Part shown: piece by piece, positions 1-6,826 of the stretch
How the letters are laid out: each line of letters starts with the position of its first letter
How positions within the stretch are numbered: position 1 is the stretch's first letter
Source of the DNA: Gammaproteobacteria bacterium
GTDB taxonomy: Bacteria > Pseudomonadota > Gammaproteobacteria > Enterobacterales > Alteromonadaceae
Reading direction: 5' to 3'
DNA length: 11,996 bases
Assembly (NCBI GenBank): GCA_027484495.1
Contig: JAIXSW010000549.1
Span: 1-11,996, forward strand
The notes under the pieces: generated by a model
Told to the model about the DNA's origin: nothing
Databases searched by the model: none
The model's input: the letters and a program-made list of their open reading frames with translations, nothing else
Translations under genes and position numbers: made by a program

Positions 1-884
1 CGGTAAATTGGCGAACTCAGTTCCAATAGTTGCGGCAAATCAGCATGTTCTTCTGCCAGATGCACACCATAAACCAGCGAACTAAAGTGGCGCATCGCCT
101 GAATTAACTGCATCAGTTCATCATGTTGCCGGGCATCTTTCTCAGTGAGTACCGCGCCCCAAACCCTAAACTGTTGTAACAACCATTGATATTGCTCGGC
201 GGCGCGGCCATGACACACCACTACCACTTGTTTAACGATATTACTGATATCCGGACCAAACATTGGATGCAAGCCAAGCACAGGGCCTGAATGCTGCTGC
301 AACATAGCCTGCAGCGGCGCAGCTTTGATACTGGTAATATCTGCCAGAACACAGTCCGCTGGTAGCTGTGGCAGCATTGCAATGACTTGATCCGTTACCG
401 CGATTGGCACCGCCAGTAAAACCAGCGTGGCGTCGGCGCAAATCTGTGCCGCTTGCGGCCAATCTGTCTGTTCCAGCACAGACACCGTAAAACCAGAACG
501 CTGAAACAAGCTGACAAAGCGTTGACCCAGTGCACCGCGACCACCGACAACAACGACCTTGCCACCGCCTTCGCGACAGCAGACAAAGCCAGTTTCCTGC
601 GTGGAATAGGACTCGCGCATCACCCGGCGCAGCACATCTTCCACCAGTTCGGGAGATACCCCTAACGTTTCGGCCTGCGCACGACGCGCTTCCAGCAGCG
701 CTTTTTCCCGCTCCGGCACATACAGAGGTAAGGCATATTGTTGCTTGACCTGACCGACTTGCGCTGTGACTTTGGCCCGACCTGCCAAAAGCTGCACCAG
801 CTGTGTGTCAATCGCATCAATTTGTTGCCGCAGCGGCGCCAGTTCGGCCGCTGAAGCAGCTTGGGCTGAAGTTGAAATGGTCAT
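1..884 (-). CDS. tyrA: TyrA, bifunctional chorismate mutase / prephenate dehydrogenase (C-terminus off the left edge)
   Basis: TyrA converts chorismate to prephenate and then, with NAD+, to 4-hydroxyphenylpyruvate for tyrosine synthesis in the cytoplasm. The 294 codons present cover the N-terminal AroQ-type chorismate mutase domain (about residues 14-100). Its R19, R36 and K47 have the spacing of the AroQ catalytic Arg, Arg and Lys. A PEREKALLEARR segment and the linker VLRRVMRESY follow. The dehydrogenase domain opens with a Rossmann loop, GGRGALG (114-120). It carries HPMFGPD (206-212), whose His corresponds to the catalytic His of the family. The last visible residues are ELSSPIY, so by comparison with E. 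coli about 80 residues are missing. The ATG is preceded by TGAGGA, which overlaps the aroF stop region. Only 8 bp separate the genes, so the pair is a translationally close operon. Confidence 0.96.
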   Translation of the reverse strand, partial: MTISTSAQAASAAELAPLRQQIDAIDTQLVQLLAGRAKVTAQVGQVKQQYALPLYVPEREKALLEARRAQAETLGVSPELVEDVLRRVMRESYSTQETGFVCCREGGGKVVVVGGRGALGQRFVSLFQRSGFTVSVLEQTDWPQAAQICADATLVLLAVPIAVTDQVIAMLPQLPADCVLADITSIKAAPLQAMLQQHSGPVLGLHPMFGPDISNIVKQVVVVCHGRAAEQYQWLLQQFRVWGAVLTEKDARQHDELMQLIQAMRHFSSLVYGVHLAEEHADLPQLLELSSPIY

Positions 885-892
885 GAGTATCC

Positions 893-1951
893 TCAGGCAG
901 CCTGACAAACACCTAACATTTGATGATGCAGACCCGCTAAAAGTTGTGCGGTTGTAGCCCAGTCGATACAGGCATCAGTGACAGACACACCATACAGCTC
1001 TGCTTTGCCATTTTCGATATTCTGCTTACCACCACAAATGTTACTTTCCAGCATCAGACCAATAATGGCGTCGTTCCCCATCACCCGCTGCGCCACCACA
1101 GCTTCAGCGACCAGTGGCTGGCGGTTATGGTCTTTGTTTGAATTGCCGTGACTGCAGTCCACCACAATGCCACGCGGCAACTGATGCTTGTCCAGCACAG
1201 CCACTGCCGCATTGATGCTGTCCGCATCATAATTTGGTTTACTGCCGCCACGCAGAATGATATGTCCATCCGGGTTACCAGCGGTTTGTACCAATGCTAC
1301 CTCGCCGCGCTGATTGATACCGATAAAACTGTGCGGACTGGCCGCAGACTGCAGCGCGTTTAAGGCGATATTCAAATTACCATCTGTACCATTTTTGAAA
1401 CCGACAGGCATCGAAAGTCCACTGGCCATTTCACGGTGAGTTTGACTTTCCACAGTCCGGGCGCCAATTGCGGCCCAGGAAACTAAATCCGACAGGTATT
1501 GCGGGCTGATCGGATCCAATGCCTCGGTTGCTGTTGGCAGCTGCATATCGACCAACTTCAGCAATAACTCACGGCCGCGGGTTAGCCCGGTTTCCAGATC
1601 AAATGAATCATTTAAATGCGGGTCATTGATATAACCTTTCCAGCCCACAGTCGTCCGTGGTTTTTCAAAATAGACCCGCATCACGATGTACAGACTGTCG
1701 GCGTATTGCAACTGCAACGCCTTCAGTCTCTCGGCGTAATCAATAGCCGCAACCGGATCATGGATCGAACAAGGACCGGTGATCACTAACAAGCGTTTAT
1801 CCCGACCGTGCACAATATCGGCAATCTCCCGGCGCGATTGCTGCACAAACAATGCCCCTTGTTCTGATAATGGCAGTGCTTTTTTCAGCACCAGCGGCGG
1901 ACTCAACGGTTTCTCCGCCAGAATACGTAGATCGTCAACTATTTTGCTCAT
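893..1951 (-). CDS. aroF: AroF-type 3-deoxy-D-arabino-heptulosonate-7-phosphate (DAHP) synthase, probably tyrosine-sensitive
   Basis: Condenses phosphoenolpyruvate with erythrose-4-phosphate, the committed step of aromatic synthesis. The protein has 352 residues, normal for class I-alpha enzymes (E. coli about 350-356). Visible motifs are GPCSIHD (59-65), KPRTTVGWKG (98-106 region), SQTHREMASGLSMPVGFKNG, DCSHGNSNKD and GVSVTDACIDW. The metal ligands C61, H268, E302 and D326 fall at the AroG-numbered positions. The effector pocket has P147 and G211 (in FIGI), the tyrosine-type residues as I recall them, although the N-terminus (DDLRI, D6-D7) resembles Phe-sensitive AroG. The neighbouring tyrA supports a Tyr-regulated isozyme. 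The ATG has a strong AAAGGAG 8 nt upstream. An in-frame ATG 21 codons earlier has no ribosome site and is rejected. Confidence 0.95.
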   Translation of the reverse strand: MSKIVDDLRILAEKPLSPPLVLKKALPLSEQGALFVQQSRREIADIVHGRDKRLLVITGPCSIHDPVAAIDYAERLKALQLQYADSLYIVMRVYFEKPRTTVGWKGYINDPHLNDSFDLETGLTRGRELLLKLVDMQLPTATEALDPISPQYLSDLVSWAAIGARTVESQTHREMASGLSMPVGFKNGTDGNLNIALNALQSAASPHSFIGINQRGEVALVQTAGNPDGHIILRGGSKPNYDADSINAAVAVLDKHQLPRGIVVDCSHGNSNKDHNRQPLVAEAVVAQRVMGNDAIIGLMLESNICGGKQNIENGKAELYGVSVTDACIDWATTAQLLAGLHHQMLGVCQAA

Positions 1952-2015
1952 CGTGTTCGCTCCTTTATTCAGTGGAAGTTCGAGTTTAATCGGCTGAACC
2001 GCCCCGAACCCCATT

Positions 2016-2033
2016 CGTACATTTTATTGTACA
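2016..2033 (-). promoter_or_regulatory. Putative TyrR box, promoter-proximal
   Basis: The minus-strand 18-mer has half sites TGTACA and TGTACG around 6 bp. It matches TGTAAA-N6-TTTACA at 9 of 12 positions and keeps the key G at position 2 and C at position 17. It lies 21 bp centre to centre (two helical turns) from the next box. Confidence 0.6.
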
Positions 2034-2055
2034 TTCCGTATTTTAATAATTACAA
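2026..2055 (-). promoter_or_regulatory. Alternative promoter P2 for aroF-tyrA
   Basis: TTGTAA (2055-2050), an 18-nt spacer and TACAAT (2031-2026) form a weaker sigma-70 match. Its -35 lies in one TyrR-like box and its -10 in the other. That is the layout expected for direct repression. P1 has the better -35. The sequence alone does not decide between them. Confidence 0.4.
2037..2054 (-). promoter_or_regulatory. Putative TyrR box, weak middle site
   Basis: The minus-strand 18-mer has half sites TGTAAT and AATACG, matching the TyrR consensus at 8 of 12 positions with the key G and C retained. It is weak alone and gains support from being in helical phase with the box at 2016-2033. A weak box beside a stronger one is typical of tyrosine-dependent TyrR operators. 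Confidence 0.45.
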
Positions 2056-2064
2056 ATTGCCGAC

Positions 2065-2093
2065 ATATTAAAAAGCGCATGAATCAATGTCAA
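2065..2093 (-). promoter_or_regulatory. Candidate promoter P1 for aroF-tyrA
   Basis: On the minus strand, a perfect -35 TTGACA (2093-2088) is followed by a 17-nt spacer and TAATAT (2070-2065). The predicted start is near 2058, giving a leader of about 107 nt. The upstream TyrR-like box lies near -100, and the two proximal boxes lie just downstream of the start. Confidence 0.6.
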
Positions 2094-2148
2094 TGATAAA
2101 AGTCAATAAATCTGGCAGCTACAACAACCAATGCAATACGATTAATTT

Positions 2149-2166
2149 TGTACATTTTTAATTACA
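2149..2166 (-). promoter_or_regulatory. Putative TyrR box, distal strong site
   Basis: The minus-strand 18-mer has half sites TGTAAT and TGTACA around TAAAAA. It matches the TyrR consensus at 10 of 12 positions, the best of the three. It lies about 112 bp from the middle box, a distance that could allow looping. It is also about 150 bp upstream of the divergent substrate-binding protein gene. Confidence 0.6.
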
Positions 2167-2316
2167 GAATTAATCATTGAGATCGTTCATTCGACAAAAA
2201 ACACTGTCATTGGCCCGCACTGACCAATCAGACGAACATTTTCCAGCCAATGCTTGCCTGACCTGCATCAGCTGTTTAAAGTTAGGATCCCGGAACTTCA
2301 AAGGTGTAGCAGCCGC

Positions 2317-3075
2317 GTGCGTAAAATACGAATCTGCAGCAATATTACTTTGTTACTGACGCTGGCTCCGGTGTCTGGCGCAGAAGTCCGGGTATTCACA
2401 GAACATCTGCCGCCTTTTCAGATTGATACAGCTGGCGCTGCGACGGGTTTTGCAACGGACGTCGTGCGACAAACATTTCAGGATGCCGGAATTTCCTATC
2501 AGATTGAATTTCAGTCCTGGAGCCGTGCGTACCAATTGGCTTTGCGTGACCCCAACACCTGTATTTACTCTATTTCTAAAAGCAAAGAACGGCAGGCGCT
2601 GTTTCAGTGGATTGGAGAACTGTCTTATAACACCACCGCAATTTACGGTTTGGCAAGTCGCAAGGATATCGAGCTGCATTCACTGGAGCAGGCTAAAAGC
2701 TACGTCATTGCGGTAACTCGTGACGATGTTACGCATCACTATTTATTGCAGCATGGGTTTGAAGAAGGGAAAAATCTGTACGTGCTGGAGAATGTCTCGA
2801 GCATGTTGAATGTACTGGCCAACCGACGTCAGGGCATCGATCTTGTCATCATTAATGACACCATTCTGAAGTATCGCGCGATCGAATCGGGCCTGGCACC
2901 GGCTGAATTTCACAAGCTGCTGGTGTTACCTGATTTGCCGCTGGATTTTCACCTAGCCTGCAGCCTGAAAACTCCAGAAGCGGTCGTGGCGCCATTGCGC
3001 CGCAGTCTGCAAGCCATCAAAGCAGATGGCCGATTTGACAAAATTGTGTCCGGTTGGTCAGAACGGCTGCACTAA
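2317..3075 (+). CDS. Periplasmic substrate-binding protein, SBP_bac_3-like, orphan
   Basis: This is a type 2 periplasmic binding-fold protein of about 252 residues. The GTG start gives a good signal peptide: RKIR, a hydrophobic stretch of about ten residues (ITLLLTLAPV), then SGA with predicted cleavage before EVRVFTE. Family-typical features are the first strand and loop EVRVFTEHLPPFQ, GFATDVV, FQSWSRAYQLAL and the segment SISKSKERQALFQWIGEL. A hinge-like LDFHLACSLKT lies near the C-terminus. No ABC permease or ATPase gene is adjacent, so the ligand and partner are unknown. Amino acids or similar small polar ligands are usual for the family. The open frame extends upstream to a TTG at 2254, but that start would bury the signal peptide. 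An AAGGTG lies 10 nt before the GTG. Confidence 0.8.
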   Translation: MRKIRICSNITLLLTLAPVSGAEVRVFTEHLPPFQIDTAGAATGFATDVVRQTFQDAGISYQIEFQSWSRAYQLALRDPNTCIYSISKSKERQALFQWIGELSYNTTAIYGLASRKDIELHSLEQAKSYVIAVTRDDVTHHYLLQHGFEEGKNLYVLENVSSMLNVLANRRQGIDLVIINDTILKYRAIESGLAPAEFHKLLVLPDLPLDFHLACSLKTPEAVVAPLRRSLQAIKADGRFDKIVSGWSERLH

Positions 3076-3109
3076 ATCAGAAAGTCTACCAAAACCTGAT
3101 CCAACTCGC

Positions 3110-4336
3110 CTACAAACTTTTCTTCGGCGGCAAGGCCACGTTTGCAAAAATAAAACCTGCAACTAAAGACATGAAAATCAAAAATGTTTGTTGGCCTATA
3201 TGGTCGGTAGAGACGATCTGCTCGCCGGAAATAAAAGCGTTCAGACCGATATAGGTCTTACTACCCGGCACCAATACGATCATGCCTTGTAATGAGACGA
3301 TACTGGCTGGCGCATCCATAAAGCGGGTAAACAGATTGCCATAGATGCCAACAGCAAAAGCGCCGACAAATGCCCCCAACGCCAGCCCGAGATACAGACC
3401 GCCGAGCTGACTGGCCGCATAGGCAATAAAACCCGATAACAGCCCCCAGAATGCATGCTTTTTGCGCGCGCGAAATACAATCACCAATGATCCGCAAAGT
3501 GCGGCTACCGCCAGCCAGCTGGTCCAGGCCGGTACGGCGAGCCCTGGTTGAAAAGGCACATCGCCGAACAGTTTGGCGCCCAATGCCATACCTAAAAAAG
3601 CGCCAAAATACAGTTTAAACAATAACATCACTGCATCCATGATGCGGGCAGTACCCGACACCAAATGCCGGGCCGCAAGCTCTGCCAATCCAAGCGTCAG
3701 CGCCAAACCCGGTATAAACACAATGATGGCCGACAGGACAACAATGGGAACATTGATGGAGGGATCAAAATATGCGGCTATCGCGGTTGCAGCCAGCGCC
3801 GACACCAGAGCCACCAGCGGTTCCAGCATATTGGTCACACGCCGGCTTTTCTCCGCCCACAACACAAACAGATACACCAGCAAGCTCAACGCGGTGGCAT
3901 AAGCTACATCAGTCCAACTTGCATGCATCAGCATGGCAAAAGCGCCACCGGCAGCACCGTATGCTAGAAATGTCGCTTTACGCGAATACGGATTAGGCAT
4001 TGCAGCAATTTCATTTAATCGTGCCGTTGCATCCTGCAAAGTCATCAGATTATTCGCAACTGCATCGACAATTTCATCGGTTCGGGATAACGAGCCCAAA
4101 TCCAGCTCGCCGGGCATGACTCTGGCTACATGGGTATATTCACTGTCTTCGCCGGGTTGCCAGATCACAAAGGTCAGCACTGTAGGCGTGATAGCAAAGG
4201 CGGCGCCAATGCCCAGGAATTCCGCGACATTTAACAGATGCACTTCAAGCCGGTAGGCCGGCGTGCCAAATTTGTGCAGCATTTTTCCCAGTTTGACGAT
4301 AAACCGACGTTTTTCGATAAATTCAGCCGAATGCAC
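3110..4336 (-). CDS. ThrE-like threonine/serine exporter family membrane protein (YjjP-YjjB fusion type)
   Basis: This inner-membrane protein of 408 residues combines both ThrE-family halves. The N-terminal soluble part (about 1-115) contains MLHKFGTPAYRLE and an NPYSRKA segment just before the first membrane helix. About five helices follow, ending around IVFIPGLALTLGLAEL (205-220) and LYFGAFLGMALGA. A second membrane half (about 270-405) contains LVPGSKTYIGLNAFISGE. E. coli splits these halves into YjjP and YjjB, which have been linked to succinate export, whereas Corynebacterium ThrE exports threonine and serine. The substrate here cannot be told from sequence. The GTG start follows AAGGAA by 6 nt. 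The gene converges on the substrate-binding protein gene with 34 bp between stops and no visible hairpin terminator. Confidence 0.85.
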   Translation of the reverse strand: MHSAEFIEKRRFIVKLGKMLHKFGTPAYRLEVHLLNVAEFLGIGAAFAITPTVLTFVIWQPGEDSEYTHVARVMPGELDLGSLSRTDEIVDAVANNLMTLQDATARLNEIAAMPNPYSRKATFLAYGAAGGAFAMLMHASWTDVAYATALSLLVYLFVLWAEKSRRVTNMLEPLVALVSALAATAIAAYFDPSINVPIVVLSAIIVFIPGLALTLGLAELAARHLVSGTARIMDAVMLLFKLYFGAFLGMALGAKLFGDVPFQPGLAVPAWTSWLAVAALCGSLVIVFRARKKHAFWGLLSGFIAYAASQLGGLYLGLALGAFVGAFAVGIYGNLFTRFMDAPASIVSLQGMIVLVPGSKTYIGLNAFISGEQIVSTDHIGQQTFLIFMSLVAGFIFANVALPPKKSL

Positions 4337-4550
4337 TGTAAATTCCTTGGCGTTACCTGTGAATGAAAGACGTTAACCTTTCAGCGATGATCTCAGCATA
4401 GCGGTGACTGAAGGCAGAAAAAAGCTGAATAATCAGAGATGGAATTATTTGCTGAAACTTTGTGCGCAGGACGAGATTTAAACTTGATGTTGCGTGCATG
4501 CCACAGACGAATCACTGCAATACAAAAAAGATGGGGAATAAATTTGCTCA

Positions 4551-4579
4551 TAAAAAAAGGCTGCCCGGAGGCAGCCTTC
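4551..4579 (-). terminator. Rho-independent terminator of the rpsP-rimM-trmD-rplS operon
   Basis: A 9-bp stem (AAGGCTGCC with GGCAGCCTT) around a TCCG loop ends in seven T residues on the minus strand. It begins 7 bp after the rplS stop codon. Confidence 0.93.
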
Positions 4580-4585
4580 AAGTGC

Positions 4586-4945
4586 TTAGTTAAGCTTTTC
4601 GCGGATACGCGCTGATTTACCTGAACGATCGCGTAAGAAGTAAAGCTTGGCACGGCGTACTGCACCACGACGTTTCAGCGTGATGCTGTCAATCATTGGG
4701 CTGTGCGTTTGGAATACACGCTCAACACCTTCACCGTTCGAAATTTTACGAACTGTGAATGCTGAGTGTAAACCACGGTTACGTTTGGCAATTACAACGC
4801 CTTCGTAAGCCTGCAGACGAGTTTTATCGCCTTCTTTAACTTTAACTTGAACAATCACAGTGTCACCTGGACCGAAAGCTGGAACGTCTGTTTTCAGCTG
4901 TTCGTTTTCAAGTTCTTTGATGATGTTTTGGCTAACTTTGCTCAT
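4586..4945 (-). CDS. rplS: 50S ribosomal protein L19 (bL19)
   Basis: L19 is a 50S protein at the subunit interface that contributes to an intersubunit bridge. The 119-residue product has normal length and strong family motifs: IIKELENEQ, PGDTVIVQVKVKEG, LQAYEGVVIAKRNRG, FTVRKIS and GVERVFQTHSP, with a basic tail (KRRGAVRRAKLYFLRDRSGKSARI). The ATG follows AGTGAGA by about 5 nt. It lies 25 bp downstream of trmD and is the last gene of the operon, ending in a strong terminator. Confidence 0.98.
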   Translation of the reverse strand: MSKVSQNIIKELENEQLKTDVPAFGPGDTVIVQVKVKEGDKTRLQAYEGVVIAKRNRGLHSAFTVRKISNGEGVERVFQTHSPMIDSITLKRRGAVRRAKLYFLRDRSGKSARIREKLN

Positions 4946-4970
4946 AACAATCTCACTTTACCTGGATAAA

Positions 4971-5723
4971 CTATCGTTGCTGCAACGCCTGGTGTTCCGA
5001 TTGGAACTCTTCCAGAAGTTTGCGTTGCTCCTTAGTCAGAGCCAGGACATTTAACAATTCCGGACGCCGAAGCCAGGTTCTCCCGAGAGACTGCTTCAAA
5101 CGCCAGCGTCTGATGTTTTCATGGTGTCCGCTGAGTAATACAGCGGGAACCTGTTTGCCGTCTAACACTTCTGGTCTGGTATAGTGCGGACAATCCAGCA
5201 ATCCGGAGGCAAACGAATCCTCAACTGCTGACATGTCATGCCCCAGTACACCTGGTACTAGTCGCGATACCGCATCAATCAGCGTCATCGCAGGCAATTC
5301 GCCCCCACTCAGCACGTAATCGCCGATTGACCATTCTTCGTCAATTTCCGACTCTATCACGCGTTCATCAATCCCTTCGTAGCGACCTGCTACCAGCAAC
5401 AGCTTTGGACGTTTCGCCAGTTCAGCGACCCCTGCCTGATCTAACTTGCGGCCTTGCGGCGATAAGTAGATGGTATGGACCCCTTCCCCTGCGGCAGCTT
5501 TCGCGGCGCGGATTGCGTCGGTCAACGGCTGCACCATCATCAACATACCTGGACCGCCACCAAATGGCCTGTCGTCTACAGTGTTATGTCTGTCCGAGGT
5601 AAAATCCCGCGGATTCCAGCACTGTAAATCAATCAGCCCGTTTTTGACTGCCCGGCTGGTCACACCATATTTTGTGATTGCCTCGAACATCTGCGGAAAC
5701 AGGGTAATCACCCCAAACCACAT
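4971..5723 (-). CDS. trmD: TrmD, tRNA (guanine37-N1)-methyltransferase
   Basis: Uses S-adenosylmethionine to methylate G37 next to the anticodon, which prevents +1 frameshifting. It belongs to the SPOUT family of trefoil-knot dimers. Motifs seen are VDDRPFGGGPGMLMMVQPL, YLSPQGRKLDQ, GRYEGIDERVIESEID and the knot segment SIGDYVLSGGELPAMTLIDAV, followed by EDSF with its likely catalytic Asp and LLDCPHYTRPEV. The chosen start gives MWFGVITLFPQMF, the N-terminus seen across the family, and 250 residues. A second in-frame ATG at 5741 overlaps the rimM stop as TAATG and would add six residues (MSGQYN). Neither start has a strong ribosome site, so coupling to rimM translation is likely. Confidence 0.97.
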   Translation of the reverse strand: MWFGVITLFPQMFEAITKYGVTSRAVKNGLIDLQCWNPRDFTSDRHNTVDDRPFGGGPGMLMMVQPLTDAIRAAKAAAGEGVHTIYLSPQGRKLDQAGVAELAKRPKLLLVAGRYEGIDERVIESEIDEEWSIGDYVLSGGELPAMTLIDAVSRLVPGVLGHDMSAVEDSFASGLLDCPHYTRPEVLDGKQVPAVLLSGHHENIRRWRLKQSLGRTWLRRPELLNVLALTKEQRKLLEEFQSEHQALQQR

Positions 5724-5740
5724 GTTGTACTGTCCGGACA

Positions 5741-6265
5741 TTAAAAATCTGGGTCCCAGTCGACGATAATTCGTCCTTGCGCTTTATCCACAGTTTTGAT
5801 GACAGAGTCAGTCAAAAATGGAATCAAACGCTCTTTTTTACCAAATGCATCGGTCCGGTTTGCTTTGACGACGAGAACGTCGTTCGAGCCCGTTTCCATG
5901 ATGTCATCCACAACGCCTAAATCATAACCGGCTTCATTTACCACGGTCAGACCCATCAGGTCTTTCCAGTAAAAGTCGCCGTCATCAAGCGCGGGCAGAC
6001 TGGTCTGAGTCACAGCGATTTCCGCATTCACGAAAACTTGTGCCTGATCCCGGTCACTAACACCTTCCAGTTTGACGATTAAGCCATTGCTATGGCGTTT
6101 CCAACTGGAGATTTGCACTGGTTGCCATTTGCCCTGAGATTGGATCTGCCAGGGTGTGTAATCAAAAATCCCTTCCGGGATATCTGTGTAGGAAATTACT
6201 TTTAGCCACCCGTTGATGCCGTAAACAGCGCCAAACTTACCTAAGACAACTAAATCTTTACCCAT
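5741..6265 (-). CDS. rimM: RimM, 16S rRNA processing / 30S maturation factor
   Basis: RimM binds ribosomal protein S19 and assists maturation of the 30S head. The 174-residue product has the N-terminal RimM barrel (VLGKFGAVYGINGWLKV, then FDYTPWQIQ) and the C-terminal PRC-barrel-like domain (DGDFYWKDLMGLTV, GYDLGVVDDIMETGSNDVLVV, ERLIPF), ending VDWDPDF as in E. coli. The ATG at 6265 has AGGAA 9 nt upstream. An in-frame TTG three codons earlier directly abuts that AGGAA and is rejected. It starts 28 bp after rpsP, and its stop overlaps the longer possible trmD start. Confidence 0.96.
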   Translation of the reverse strand: MGKDLVVLGKFGAVYGINGWLKVISYTDIPEGIFDYTPWQIQSQGKWQPVQISSWKRHSNGLIVKLEGVSDRDQAQVFVNAEIAVTQTSLPALDDGDFYWKDLMGLTVVNEAGYDLGVVDDIMETGSNDVLVVKANRTDAFGKKERLIPFLTDSVIKTVDKAQGRIIVDWDPDF

Positions 6266-6293
6266 CAAGGTCAATTCCTACGCAGTTTGCTAA

Positions 6294-6545
6294 TTAAGCA
6301 GCAGCTTTTTTAGCAGCTTTTACCAGTGACGCAACGCGATCGCTCAGAGATGCACCTTGTGCAACCCAGTGATCAACGCGGTCCAGGTCGATGCGCGCTT
6401 TCTCTTCAGAACCGCCAGCGATTGGGTTAAAGAAACCCACGCGCTCAATGAAGCGGCCATCACGAGCAAAACGGCTGTCAGCGACCACAACTTGGTAAAA
6501 TGGACGCTTTTTCGCGCCACCACGTTGTAAACGAATAGTTACCAT
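6294..6545 (-). CDS. rpsP: 30S ribosomal protein S16 (bS16)
   Basis: S16 is an early-assembly 30S protein that stabilises the 5' domain of 16S rRNA. The 83-residue product begins MVTIRLQRGGAKKRPFYQVVVADSR and contains DGRFIERVGFFNP, as expected, with a lysine- and alanine-rich end (KAAKKAAA). GAGGA lies 4 nt before the ATG. It is the first gene of the ribosomal maturation operon. Confidence 0.98.
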   Translation of the reverse strand: MVTIRLQRGGAKKRPFYQVVVADSRFARDGRFIERVGFFNPIAGGSEEKARIDLDRVDHWVAQGASLSDRVASLVKAAKKAAA

Positions 6546-6588
6546 ACCGTCCTCTATTTCAATCGTTCAGGTTTTTGTAAATCAAAAT

Positions 6589-6609
6589 CCCCGCGGTCAG
6601 GCCGCAGGG
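6589..6609 (-). promoter_or_regulatory. Leader hairpin at the 5' end of the rpsP operon transcript
   Basis: An 8-bp GC-rich stem (CCCTGCGG with CCGCGGGG, one U-G wobble) has a 5-nt loop, CCTGA. It starts within one or two bases of the predicted transcription start. It could protect the mRNA 5' end. A weak T-rich stretch (ATTTTGATTT) follows, so it could also act as an attenuator, but the tract is poor for a terminator. Confidence 0.55.
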
Positions 6610-6616
6610 ACGCCGA

Positions 6617-6644
6617 ATTGTACGCGTTTTTCATTGTAATGCAA
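6617..6644 (-). promoter_or_regulatory. Candidate promoter of the rpsP-rimM-trmD-rplS operon
   Basis: On the minus strand, TTGCAT (6644-6639), a 16-nt spacer and TACAAT (6622-6617), with a start near 6610. The discriminator TCGGCG is GC-rich, as at promoters under stringent (ppGpp) control, which suits a ribosomal protein operon. Confidence 0.65.
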
Positions 6645-6698
6645 GGGATTTCAGGCTTTGCAGCCGGTTATCAGGCCAGTATTACCGGTGGATGACTC

Positions 6699-6707
6699 TG
6701 TGGATAA
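6699..6707 (-). promoter_or_regulatory. Consensus DnaA box (TTATCCACA)
   Basis: A perfect 9-mer lies on the minus strand, about 55 bp upstream of the rpsP -35. It is the only such box in the intergenic DNA of the window. It may bind DnaA, but a single site may also be chance. Confidence 0.35.
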
Positions 6708-6826
6708 GCTCTTGACAAGCTGTTGGGGCAAGTGCTGCGGATAGTCAACAGATCCTTCGGATCCAGCCTTAAAATTGCCATTCAGTTCACTTCACCCTGA
6801 GCGGTGATAACGAAGAGCTTCCGATA

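Larger units (their letters stand above)
1952..2316. other. Divergent intergenic region between aroF and the substrate-binding protein gene
   Basis: This AT-rich gap of about 365 bp holds the two candidate aroF promoters, the three TyrR-like boxes and the aroF ribosome site. I see no convincing sigma-70 promoter for the plus-strand gene and no small gene or RNA hairpin. Confidence 0.6.

Noticed and set aside
1949..2014. In-frame upstream ATG giving a 21-residue extension of AroF
   Set aside because: There is no ribosome-binding site before it, whereas the ATG at 1951 has AAAGGAG at good spacing and gives residue numbering that matches AroG exactly.
3076..3109. Possible bidirectional terminator between the convergent substrate-binding protein and exporter genes
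   Set aside because: Only a 5-bp ATCAG/CTGAT match with a 15-nt loop and no T run.
4441..4452. 12-mer GGAATTATTTGC repeated just before the ypjD start (8373-8384)
   Set aside because: Only two copies in AT-rich DNA with different contexts and no symmetry. It is probably chance.
4393..4668. 91-codon minus-strand open frame overlapping the end of rplS
   Set aside because: It is a frame-shifted shadow of rplS that runs through the rplS terminator. It has no family features.
5784..5792. Second perfect TTATCCACA (DnaA box) on the plus strand
   Set aside because: It lies inside the rimM coding sequence and encodes conserved-frame residues (TVDK). It is probably coincidental.
6751..6763. Short palindrome GATCC-TTC-GGATC
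   Set aside because: A 5-bp stem with a 3-nt loop and no T run. It is too small to call a terminator or a regulatory RNA.
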